Position numbers and translations under genes: made by a program. From CAYMEV01 sp964431655 [NCBI: uncultured bacterium] (GTDB lineage Bacteria > CAYMEV01), in assembly GCA_964431655.1 (NCBI GenBank), contig CAYSKJ010000035.1, positions 2,184 to 22,630 of the forward strand: a DNA stretch of 20,447 nt, read 5' to 3'. Position 1 is the stretch's first letter. Each line of letters opens with the position of its first letter. Below the pieces are notes generated by a model. It saw nothing but the letters and a program-made list of their open reading frames with translations. It was not told the DNA's origin and ran no database searches. Positions 1 to 6,693 of this stretch are shown here, one piece after another.

Positions 1-359
1 GCCTGAGGCTTGAGGTCAGGGGATATGGTCACTCCTGTGGGTTTGGGCTCAAGGGCAGGCGGCTTTACATCAGCATGGACAGCATGCGCCCTGCCGAGGT
101 CAAAACCGGATATTGACGGCCTGGGAGCCGAGGCTGCTGGTGATGGCCTTGCAGTCGTGTTTGAAATACTGTTCTGAAGGCTTTTTGTTATGTCAGGGGT
201 TTTGTCAAACAGGCTGGCCATACTGCTTTTGACATCAGCAATACCTCCTGACTTTCCTGCCTGCTGGGGCACTGCAGACTTGATGGAATCTGCTATGGGA
301 TTCATATCCGGGACGGCTCTCTGGATTACATTGTTTGCTACACCACCTATAGATGACAT
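1..359 (-). CDS. Pro/Ala/Ser-rich protein of unknown function (N-terminal part, cut by window edge)
   Basis: The reverse strand is open from an ATG at 357-359 to the window edge, giving about 119 residues without a stop. An AGGAGG ribosome binding site lies 6 nt upstream (367-372), which makes the start convincing. The protein begins MSSIGGVANNVIQRAVPDMN, with no signal peptide and no membrane segment. The visible part is low in complexity, rich in Ser, Ala and Pro, and its later third has many Pro residues (for example KPPALEPKPTG). I do not recognise a family. It lies 88 bp downstream of the 422-aa Fe-S protein on the same strand and could share its transcript. The C-terminal domain that would define its function lies outside the window. 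Confidence 0.6.
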   Translation of the reverse strand, partial: MSSIGGVANNVIQRAVPDMNPIADSIKSAVPQQAGKSGGIADVKSSMASLFDKTPDITKSLQNSISNTTARPSPAASAPRPSISGFDLGRAHAVHADVKPPALEPKPTGVTISPDLKPQ

Positions 360-447
360 AATACACCTCCTATTGGTAAGAAATAATCTGGTTTATTATA
401 TTTTCAGGCTTTTTTGGTTTAAAGGTGCTAAATTTATTATTTTTTGA

Positions 448-1716
448 TTATCCTGACAGAATTTTCCCAAGGTATTTGCTCTTTATCTGATCAGCAGCAA
501 GCAGTTGTTTGACTGGAGGAAGCTTAAGTATAACCCCCAGGATCGCAGCCATTGCCCTGTGGCTGAAAAGGGCATGGTTGTCAAATATAAGGTTTTGAAG
601 CTTTCCCCTCTCTATGGCCATCATAACTGCCTTATGAGCAGAATTTACAGGGGTAATTACCCTTTCTTTACCCGACACCATTTTTATGCTCTTTGAGGGG
701 CAGTTCTCAGCACACAGTCCGCATCCAATGCATATTCTTCCATCAATTGACACACTGACAGACCTTTCATTGTCTGAGCCTTCACTGCCGGCAAGCTCTA
801 TGGCTTCCACAGGACACAGCATGGCGCATTTCCCGCATCCTGTGCAGGTATGGTCAATTACAGGGAAAAATCCGGTGGTGTGCACAGGGTTTAAAAATGC
901 AAACTTCCTTGCGGCAATCAAAGCCTCACAGCAGCACTTACAGCAATTGCATATAAAATTGACCCTTTCCTGGACATTTTCCCCGAACTGGACAAGATTA
1001 TGCTCATGGGCAGTCTCCAGCAGTGACATACATTCTTTTATGCTGATTTTCTTTGCATAGTCTGCCTTGATAAGGGATTCTGCAGTATTATTGAAGGTCA
1101 TGCATATTTCCATGGGAGCATCGCATGCCTTTCCCATATGGGACATTTTATGCCTGCAGTAGCATATTCCTACGCCTATTGAGGAAGCAGTTTCAATAAC
1201 CCGGCTGGCTCTTTGATAATCCAGGACTTTGAGCGAATTATCAAGGGGAATGACACGCTCATTTATGAAGACCCTTCCCAGTTTTGTTTCCCCTTTTGCC
1301 ATCAGTTCTGTGATAAACTCCTCCTCCACATTTATATACTGGTAAAGGAGCTCTGAAAGAAGCTTCTGGTCAATATCCCCCCTCAGCCTCATCATGGAGA
1401 ACTCGATAAACCCTGCCATAGGCGGAGGAAGGATATAATATTTTTCATCATTTATCAGCGAGTCCAGGAGTACAGCCCTGGATGCCAGCTCATCGAGGAC
1501 CTTTTCGGCCTCGGTAATATCCAGTTTCCAGTTTCTGGCTGCTTTTTCAGCGGTAAAGGGTTTAATGGGAAGCAGAGATACAAGCTTCGCTTCCCTTTCA
1601 CTGAAAAGAATGCTGAGTATCTCAAAGAGTGTATCGCTGGGAGGTGCTCCCTGCGGAAAACGGTTAAGCCTTTCTGTCAGGTCGCGGTAAGCCTTTTTTA
1701 CCGTATTATGCGCCAT
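448..1716 (-). CDS. Cysteine-rich 4Fe-4S dicluster protein with N-terminal helical/winged-helix-like region
   Basis: A 422-aa soluble protein. The N-terminal ~100 residues look helical and may be a winged-helix-like domain. Residues 291-301 (CTGCGKCAMLCP) and 329-340 (CIGCGLCAENCP) form a bacterial-type 2x[4Fe-4S] ferredoxin module. Upstream lies a second cysteine field: C185, C187, C198 and C205 (in CYCRHK and around GKACDAPMEIC), and CNCCKCCC at 256-263, ten cysteines in all. This combination occurs in uncharacterised anaerobe Fe-S proteins, where it may bind extra clusters or metal. A role in electron transfer, possibly as a sensor or electron carrier, is inference. The ATG start has GAGGGG a few bases upstream. 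The gene follows the terminator hairpin at 1753-1781 only if read from the right, so it probably has its own promoter in the 79-bp gap. Confidence 0.9.
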   Translation of the reverse strand: MAHNTVKKAYRDLTERLNRFPQGAPPSDTLFEILSILFSEREAKLVSLLPIKPFTAEKAARNWKLDITEAEKVLDELASRAVLLDSLINDEKYYILPPPMAGFIEFSMMRLRGDIDQKLLSELLYQYINVEEEFITELMAKGETKLGRVFINERVIPLDNSLKVLDYQRASRVIETASSIGVGICYCRHKMSHMGKACDAPMEICMTFNNTAESLIKADYAKKISIKECMSLLETAHEHNLVQFGENVQERVNFICNCCKCCCEALIAARKFAFLNPVHTTGFFPVIDHTCTGCGKCAMLCPVEAIELAGSEGSDNERSVSVSIDGRICIGCGLCAENCPSKSIKMVSGKERVITPVNSAHKAVMMAIERGKLQNLIFDNHALFSHRAMAAILGVILKLPPVKQLLAADQIKSKYLGKILSG

Positions 1717-1730
1717 GAACCCCTCAAAAT

Positions 1731-1744
1731 AACCTAAACAGGTT
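1731..1744. promoter_or_regulatory. Small inverted repeat upstream of the Fe-S protein gene
   Basis: AACCT and AGGTT form 5-bp arms around a 4-base AAAC centre, 15 bp upstream of the start of the 422-aa Fe-S protein gene. It could be an operator or part of the leader. The arms are short, so chance is quite possible. Confidence 0.2.
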
Positions 1745-1752
1745 TATTGGAA

Positions 1753-1781
1753 TAAAGGGCAGTGCTATGCACTGCCCTTTA
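1753..1781 (-). terminator. Strong hairpin, rho-independent-like terminator of the PAD-family gene
   Basis: TAAAGGGCAGTGC and GCACTGCCCTTTA form a perfect 13-bp stem around a 3-base loop, 15 bp beyond the stop of the 1124-aa gene (stop at 1796). Read on the reverse strand, the stem is followed by TTATTCC, so the T tract is weak. The perfect stem and the position directly behind a long gene make termination the best reading. Confidence 0.75.
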
Positions 1782-1795
1782 ATGATATTTCAGTA

Positions 1796-4700
1796 TCAGT
1801 CCAGAGGAGCAAGGGCCTGGCTCTGGGCATCCTGGAGAATGAGTTCCCAGCCCCCCTCGGCTTCGTTCTTAAGGTAAAGGTTCGCTGTCGAGCTGTCGGA
1901 AACTATAAGGTCATCCCTGAGGGATCCTGTAAACTTTCCGGATATGACCCTGTCCAGGGGAGCACCAATCAGCATGGCCCAGGAGAGGGTATCATAGGAG
2001 TAGCTGTAGGCTTTTCCCAGGTAGGTTATTATGACCTCATGCCCGGGACCGTTGGCAATATCCCCTGTTCCCAGGTAATGGCCCGGATCAGGGGTGCCGT
2101 AGGTCATCCTGAAGAACTGCAGGCCTTTTATGCCTTTTGAGAACCATTCATGGCAGGAAGGTATATCAGACTCAAGGTCGAAGGATCTATATGCCCGGTC
2201 TATCGATTGTTCATGCTTTCCGGGGATATATCTGAGCATAAAGGTGCCGAATGTTTCAAAAACGCATGCAATCTCAGTATAACCGTCTCCGGTTATATCT
2301 CCTGCTTTCAGCTGTGATGGGCTTACAGTCAGTACCTTTGAAAAGGATTCCAGAGAAAAATCATATATATACATCCCGTTAATACCGCTGAAGGAGAGAG
2401 CCAGCTCATCGATTCCATCCCTGCTGATATCACCGGCAGAAATAATGGATGCTGTCTGACCGATTATCATATTCCAGGAGGAGCCTGCAGGATCCCAGTC
2501 ATACAATCCGCAGCCCTGGAAAGAACCCACCAGCTTCAGCAGACTGCCCGGACCCATGTCAGCCAGGGTAAAATCCGCGCAGGGCACGGTACCTGACATG
2601 AGATTGACCCATGAAGAGGTTGAAAGGCTGTAGTACCACAGGCCATAACTCTCAAAGTTTACAACCGCCTCCAGGAGCTCATCCCCTGTTATATCTCCAG
2701 CGATAATTTTGGATGCAGTCTGCCCGGACATCAGATTTACCCAGGACGAGCCTTTGCCTTCGGTATAGGACCATCTCCATATTCCTTTGAAGGCGGTATT
2801 ACCAAGGCTTATAACAGCATCAATCCTTTCCAGCTCCTCAAAAACAGCTGTAAGCTCCACATTATCGGCAGGCATCGAGAAGGAGGCCGAAACTGAGTAG
2901 ATATCATCAAGCAGATAGCTGTAGGTGCCTGTCCAGTAAAGGAAATTATACCCGGCTGAAACATCAGCCCCGATGCTGACCGGATCTCCTTCCTCATAAA
3001 GGCCTTCGCCGTAGAATAACTCAGCGCCGCCAGCGGGGTCTGCAGAAAGGCTTACGCTGTAATAACCTGACTGAACAGTCATTCCCTGGGCTTTTTCTGA
3101 CATGGCGCTCTCGGTTGAGTCGCTGTAAACAGCTGTTACTCCGTAATACCATACCTCCGGGCAGGATACGCCGTAATCGGTATAGAATTCATTTATTACG
3201 GCTGAGCTGTTAATTTTTGTATAGGTTCCTTCAAGCTGGGAGCTTCTGTAGATATTATAACCGGACACAGAGACTGCTTTGGGCATTGTCCCAGGAGCAT
3301 TCCAGCCCAGCTCTATCCTGTCGCTGTAAGCCGATGAGGCAGTAAGGCTCACCGGGGCAGGATAAGAGGATACCGTGAAACTCCAGGAAGGGGTGAAATC
3401 TATTTCCATATCCCAGGTAACCAGGTTAATCTTCCAGTAGTAGGTACTGCCGGCATTAAAGGTATAGCCTGATGCATCATACTGGTATATATCATCTATG
3501 CTGGGGGCATATGCCATGTAATCTGTATAGGTGCCGGCTCCAAATTCGGGCGAGGTGCTTATCAGTATCTGGAAACCCTCAATATCTATAATCTCATCAT
3601 CATAATACCAGCTCAGTTCATCCAGGCCGGAGGAAATATTGCTCTCCAGGTCAAGGGGGGACTCAGGAGACACTATATCTGGATCAACAGCCATAAAGAC
3701 ATGAGGATCAGGGGCTCCGATATAAGGGTGGTTTTCTGTTCTGCCCGATGCATCGCCGGCAGTTATATAATAGTTCATGACCTGTGTCTGTGAATTTGAA
3801 GGTATGGTTGCACCGTAGGTATTTCCTGAGATATGGCTGAGAAGCACATAGCTGTATTTGGAACTGCCTTCCGCCTGGTAATACACCTTAAGCTCGTTTG
3901 ATATAAGGGCCGATCCGCTGTAAGGAATAATTTCAGCCGTTATGTTAAAACCGCTGGAGGCAGGCTGGTAGGGCATCAGGGGATAGTGCTTTATGTACAG
4001 CATACCCCTGTCCGCTATCTCATGGGTCCTGCAGTGCAGGGCATCGGTGCTTTCCCAGGACCCGGTATAACCCTCCACCGTATAACCCGGCATTGCATCC
4101 TGGTAAACCGCCAGGGCAGCATTGTCATAGGTAGCTGAACCCGTTATGGGCACAAACACCTTGTCATTAAGGATTAATGAATTGGTATAGGGCTGGTCGG
4201 AGGGGGTATAGACCCTGTAAACCTTGTATTTTGTACCGTAGGCCGATACCTGGTTTGCAAAGTAGTCTGCAGTGGCCTCGATCTCATCATACTGGGCATG
4301 GCTGGTGGGAACGCTCCTGATAAGGACCTTGTTGGGAGCAAGGAATTTGCCCCAGCAGTCAATATGGTCGATATATGTATTGTTTGGATCAGGGACCGCA
4401 TGGTAGGTGCTGGCACCCAGGTAGTCATTCATATGCTGGTTGACCTGGGCCTGGCTCAATCCGCTGTTCTCCTCGTAGACCAGGTCGCTGGAGGCTGCGA
4501 TATAATACCCGTCATTCATATAGTTGCCCCCTGTATGGTAAACCGGCATGTAGTAATAGGGCATGCTCAGGTAGGATGCCATGCTTGATGGTATATTGTT
4601 GTCATTGGGGCGTGGCCTGTTATATGGGAAATCAACTATGGCTATGTCATCTTCCCCGTCACGGATAAACCATGGACCGTAATCCCTGGTCCAGTAGGAA

Positions 4701-5170
4701 TCCGTTGAATAGATGGCAAACTCGCAGTTTGCCAGGTTCACGCCATTGGAGCTGTAAAGGGACTCAACAGTGCTCTGCTGGCTGGTACTGGAAACCAGGG
4801 TGATTACCTTTGTATGGTTGGAAAGGTCAGCAATAAGGGAGTAGGGTATCCCGAAGGGGTACCTTATCAGCACCGCTTCTGAAGGATCAAACTCAGCCAC
4901 AGGGCTTACAGACCCTGAAGGAGGCTCTTTACTGCCTTCACCCTTCTCAGGAAGGGGCTTTAATATTTCCTCAGCATCCAGGTAATGACCAAGTCCCGGA
5001 TTTTTGAGTATTTCTTCAGCATTATCACCGTATTTCTCTTTTAGTATTTCTCTTATCCGGTCATTATTGCCCTCCTGGGCATAAAGAGAAAGAGATAGAA
5101 GCATAACGCTGATAAAAACGAAAACTGCGGCCTTTGTTATAAATTGGGTTGGAAGTTTTATCTTAAACAT
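1796..5170 (-). CDS. Secreted Porphyromonas-type peptidylarginine deiminase with C-terminal adhesive/propeller modules
   Basis: 1124 aa with a signal peptide (residues 1-31, basic start, hydrophobic core, cleavage near LYA/QEG). Residues ~90-400 are a PAD/agmatine-deiminase fold that converts arginine to citrulline. Visible residues match the P. gingivalis enzyme (PPAD) in identity and spacing: W160, D163 in WTRDYGPW; R185 and R187 in YNRPRP; Y266, H269 and D271 in YIDHIDCW; N330; and nucleophile C380 in ALHCRTHE. D163-H269 is 106 residues and H269-N330 is 61, as in PPAD (D130-H236-N297). R185/R187 correspond to the pair that holds a peptide C-terminal carboxylate. Next come an Ig-like domain (~404-495), two Fn3-like domains (~505-600, 603-700), an InlB-type repeat (~702-778) and FG-GAP-like units (~785-1124) with the repeated segment WVNLMSG. 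I see no sorting domain or C-terminal anchor. No clear Shine-Dalgarno precedes the ATG. Confidence 0.92.
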   Translation of the reverse strand: MFKIKLPTQFITKAAVFVFISVMLLSLSLYAQEGNNDRIREILKEKYGDNAEEILKNPGLGHYLDAEEILKPLPEKGEGSKEPPSGSVSPVAEFDPSEAVLIRYPFGIPYSLIADLSNHTKVITLVSSTSQQSTVESLYSSNGVNLANCEFAIYSTDSYWTRDYGPWFIRDGEDDIAIVDFPYNRPRPNDNNIPSSMASYLSMPYYYMPVYHTGGNYMNDGYYIAASSDLVYEENSGLSQAQVNQHMNDYLGASTYHAVPDPNNTYIDHIDCWGKFLAPNKVLIRSVPTSHAQYDEIEATADYFANQVSAYGTKYKVYRVYTPSDQPYTNSLILNDKVFVPITGSATYDNAALAVYQDAMPGYTVEGYTGSWESTDALHCRTHEIADRGMLYIKHYPLMPYQPASSGFNITAEIIPYSGSALISNELKVYYQAEGSSKYSYVLLSHISGNTYGATIPSNSQTQVMNYYITAGDASGRTENHPYIGAPDPHVFMAVDPDIVSPESPLDLESNISSGLDELSWYYDDEIIDIEGFQILISTSPEFGAGTYTDYMAYAPSIDDIYQYDASGYTFNAGSTYYWKINLVTWDMEIDFTPSWSFTVSSYPAPVSLTASSAYSDRIELGWNAPGTMPKAVSVSGYNIYRSSQLEGTYTKINSSAVINEFYTDYGVSCPEVWYYGVTAVYSDSTESAMSEKAQGMTVQSGYYSVSLSADPAGGAELFYGEGLYEEGDPVSIGADVSAGYNFLYWTGTYSYLLDDIYSVSASFSMPADNVELTAVFEELERIDAVISLGNTAFKGIWRWSYTEGKGSSWVNLMSGQTASKIIAGDITGDELLEAVVNFESYGLWYYSLSTSSWVNLMSGTVPCADFTLADMGPGSLLKLVGSFQGCGLYDWDPAGSSWNMIIGQTASIISAGDISRDGIDELALSFSGINGMYIYDFSLESFSKVLTVSPSQLKAGDITGDGYTEIACVFETFGTFMLRYIPGKHEQSIDRAYRSFDLESDIPSCHEWFSKGIKGLQFFRMTYGTPDPGHYLGTGDIANGPGHEVIITYLGKAYSYSYDTLSWAMLIGAPLDRVISGKFTGSLRDDLIVSDSSTANLYLKNEAEGGWELILQDAQSQALAPLD

Positions 5171-5243
5171 GATTAAATTCTGGCACAGGATTGAAAATAA
5201 TCAAGAATTTTCTCACCCTGGCAGAAGCGAAGCAAAAGGGACC

Positions 5244-5272
5244 GAAGCAAAAGGGACGGTTCTTTTTGCTTC
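5244..5272 (-). repeat. 29-bp palindromic repeat unit L1
   Basis: A full unit with 9-bp perfect terminal arms. It directly abuts the half unit at 5229-5243. Taking the AGAACCGTCCC core as forward, this copy is on the reverse strand. Confidence 0.85.
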
Positions 5273-5309
5273 ACAGCCGGTCGAACCCGAATAAATGCGC
5301 ATTTTCCAC

Positions 5310-5338
5310 GAAGCAAAAGGGACGGTTCTTTTTGCTTC
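5310..5338 (-). repeat. 29-bp palindromic repeat unit L2
   Basis: Identical to unit L1 over all 29 bp and 37 bp away from it. It begins 4 bp beyond the stop codon of the DUF6150-like gene (stop at 5342-5344) and could act as its transcript end. Confidence 0.85.
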
Positions 5339-5341
5339 AGA

Positions 5342-5680
5342 TCAGTAGAAAAAATGTTTTTTTTCGTTATTTCTCCAGCCAGCACGGCTTTCATATTCAA
5401 CAAAATAAATCTTTACATCGGCCTGACTCTCATAGTCAACGAAGTATATCTTTTTGTCGGCCCGGCTTTCATATTCAACGAAATACCACTTCCCGTCATT
5501 ATCCTTAGCCTGACTCTCATAATCTACCTTATAGACATTAAGGTCAGCCTTGCTTTCATATTTTACTACATAAACCTTTACATCTGCCTGACTCTCATAC
5601 TTGACTGAATATACAGTAGTGGAATAAAAGGCAAAGTTAAATGACAGCAGAATAATAATGGAAAGAGTCATCTTTTTCAT
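5342..5680 (-). CDS. Small secreted YES(Q/R/K)A-repeat protein, DUF6150-like
   Basis: A 112-aa protein with a signal peptide (residues ~1-25: MKKM, then a hydrophobic stretch ending near TTVYS). The mature part is almost entirely six short repeats with the core YES(Q/K/R)A at residues 28, 41, 54, 70, 83 and 96. The spacing is 13, 13, 16, 13 and 13, and each unit reads roughly V-(K/D/E)-YES-x-AD-x-x-(V/I)-Y. This resembles the uncharacterised DUF6150 family of short secreted proteins; I assign it from memory of the pattern. The units are probably short beta strands, and the periplasm or cell surface is the likely site. The ATG is preceded by GGAGGAG. The gene lies inside the repeat-bracketed segment and is divergent from the flavoprotein gene. 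No biochemical role is known to me. Confidence 0.75.
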   Translation of the reverse strand: MKKMTLSIIILLSFNFAFYSTTVYSVKYESQADVKVYVVKYESKADLNVYKVDYESQAKDNDGKWYFVEYESRADKKIYFVDYESQADVKIYFVEYESRAGWRNNEKKHFFY

Positions 5681-5887
5681 ATCTCTCCTCCATAAAAGAA
5701 TCTTTTCCTGACATTCTAATAGAATTATGAAATTTTACAAATATATGTTTTATAGAATAAATAATAACTGCTAAAGATCAATTAAATCATTACTGATTAA
5801 AACGCAAAAGGCTTATAAACCATCACTCAGGTCTTACAAAGCAGATATAAATCTCCCCATTGCCTGAATTGGTCTTTGTTATAAATC

Positions 5888-5916
5888 TTGAATTAATCAA
5901 TTCTCCCCGGTATAAT
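5888..5916 (+). promoter_or_regulatory. Sigma70-type promoter of the flavoprotein gene
   Basis: TTGAAT (5888-5893), a 17-bp spacer and a perfect TATAAT (5911-5916), 39 bp before the start codon. An imperfect palindrome, GAATT-AATC-AATTC (5890-5903), overlaps the -35 box and spacer and could bind a regulator. The rest of the 275-bp divergent gap (5681-5955) is AT-rich and I see no gene in it. Confidence 0.65.
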
Positions 5917-5955
5917 TGAGTATTGTGATTTATATTATTTCCAGGAGGTAAGTTT

Positions 5956-6564
5956 ATGAATATCCTTGCCATTTCAGGAAGCCCCAGGAAGTCCAGGGCA
6001 ACAGAAACCCTTATAGATGAGGCAATAAAAGGGGTTAGATCAATAGATCCCGAAGCCCTGATAACCAAGGTTTGTCTTATTGATTATGATATCAGGCACT
6101 GCCTGAACTGCCTGAAGTGCAGAGATACAGAAACAGAAGAGCCCTATGTAAGGTGCACCATACGGGATGATATGGACAGGCTCTATGATATAATTGATAA
6201 TGCTGATGCCTATATAATAGGCAATCCCCTGCATTCCGGATATGTAACAGGCCTGATATCAGTCTTTCTTGAGAGGATTGTCTGGTGTTTTGCCGAACCG
6301 AAAGGTTCAGTAATGGGAATAAGGGGCATACCGAAACCGAGGAACCCGAAATTGCGCAGACTCGGGACTATCATTACAAATGCCAAGGTTCCTCCGGCAT
6401 TTAAAATGTTCTGTAATGATGCGGAAAAGCAGATTAAAGCTGTAATGAAAAGCTGTCTCAATGCGAAGGCCACCGCCAGCCTTTATGCAGGGGCCATTGA
6501 ACTGCGAGGGGTGGAGAGATATATGACCAGGGCATACAATATGGGTCAAAAACTGGCAGGCTGA
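5956..6564 (+). CDS. NAD(P)H-dependent FMN reductase, iron-sulfur-flavoprotein-like
   Basis: A 202-aa flavodoxin-fold protein. The N-terminal beta strand and phosphate loop MNILAISGSPRKSRATETLI is typical of the FMN reductase/Isf family and binds the FMN phosphate. CLNCLKC (C49, C52, C55) is followed by C67. Iron-sulfur flavoproteins use C-x2-C-x2-C-x(4-7)-C for a 4Fe-4S cluster; here the last gap is 11, so cluster binding is likely but not certain. Residues ~80-115 (ADAYIIGNPLHSGYVTG) are the usual second flavin loop. The protein is cytoplasmic and would transfer electrons between ferredoxin or NAD(P)H and small acceptors, often in oxidative-stress defence of anaerobes. The start is fixed by AGGAGG 7 nt upstream. 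It lies inside the inverted-repeat segment. Confidence 0.9.
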   Translation: MNILAISGSPRKSRATETLIDEAIKGVRSIDPEALITKVCLIDYDIRHCLNCLKCRDTETEEPYVRCTIRDDMDRLYDIIDNADAYIIGNPLHSGYVTGLISVFLERIVWCFAEPKGSVMGIRGIPKPRNPKLRRLGTIITNAKVPPAFKMFCNDAEKQIKAVMKSCLNAKATASLYAGAIELRGVERYMTRAYNMGQKLAG

Positions 6565-6573
6565 AAATCTATT

Positions 6574-6602
6574 GAAGCAAAAAGAACCGTCCCTTTTGCT
6601 TC
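6574..6602 (+). repeat. 29-bp palindromic repeat unit R1
   Basis: The reverse complement of units L1 and L2 over all 29 bp, with perfect GAAGCAAAA and TTTTGCTTC arms. It sits directly behind the flavoprotein gene, where it may help end transcription. Confidence 0.85.
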
Positions 6603-6639
6603 GAAGAAAATGCGATTAAATGCGGGCTATGCCGGATGT

Positions 6640-6668
6640 GAAGCAAAAAGAACCGTCCCTTTTGCTTC
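6640..6668 (+). repeat. 29-bp palindromic repeat unit R2
   Basis: Identical to R1 and 37 bp from it. It is followed by a 16-bp piece (6670-6685) and a 9-bp piece (6687-6695) of the same unit's 3' part. Confidence 0.85.
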
Positions 6669-6693
6669 ACCGTCCCTTTTGCTTCATTTTGCT

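Larger units (their letters stand above)
5229..5338 (-). repeat. Composite REP/BIME-like repeat block, left
   Basis: This block holds a half unit (5229-5243), a full 29-bp unit (5244-5272), a 37-bp spacer (5273-5309) and a second full unit (5310-5338). Each full unit has perfect 9-bp arms, GAAGCAAAA and TTTTGCTTC, around an asymmetric 11-base core. The block is the reverse-orientation partner of the block at 6574-6695. Aligned by eye, the two 37-bp spacers match at about 25 of 37 positions after reverse complementation. It fills most of the 171-bp gap between the PAD gene and the DUF6150-like gene and contains no credible gene; short ORFs here are repeat translations. Confidence 0.85.

Noticed and set aside
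190-447. 85-codon plus-strand frame
   Set aside because: It lies antisense to the Pro/Ala-rich gene, which has a perfect ribosome binding site and start on the other strand.
4298-4588. 96-codon plus-strand frame inside the deiminase gene, and other antisense frames there
   Set aside because: It overlaps the conserved catalytic domain on the opposite strand and has no recognisable protein features.
5244-5338. CRISPR-like look: two identical 29-bp repeats with a 37-bp spacer, again at 6574-6668
   Set aside because: Only two units per site, the spacers of the two sites are homologous to each other, the units are strongly palindromic, half units abut them, and no cas gene is present. REP/BIME fits better.
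5173-5508. Open frames on both strands giving KQKEPSLLL- and KQKGRFFLL-type peptides (also near 6620-6811)
   Set aside because: They are translations of the palindromic repeat units, not genes. They have no ribosome binding site and no family.
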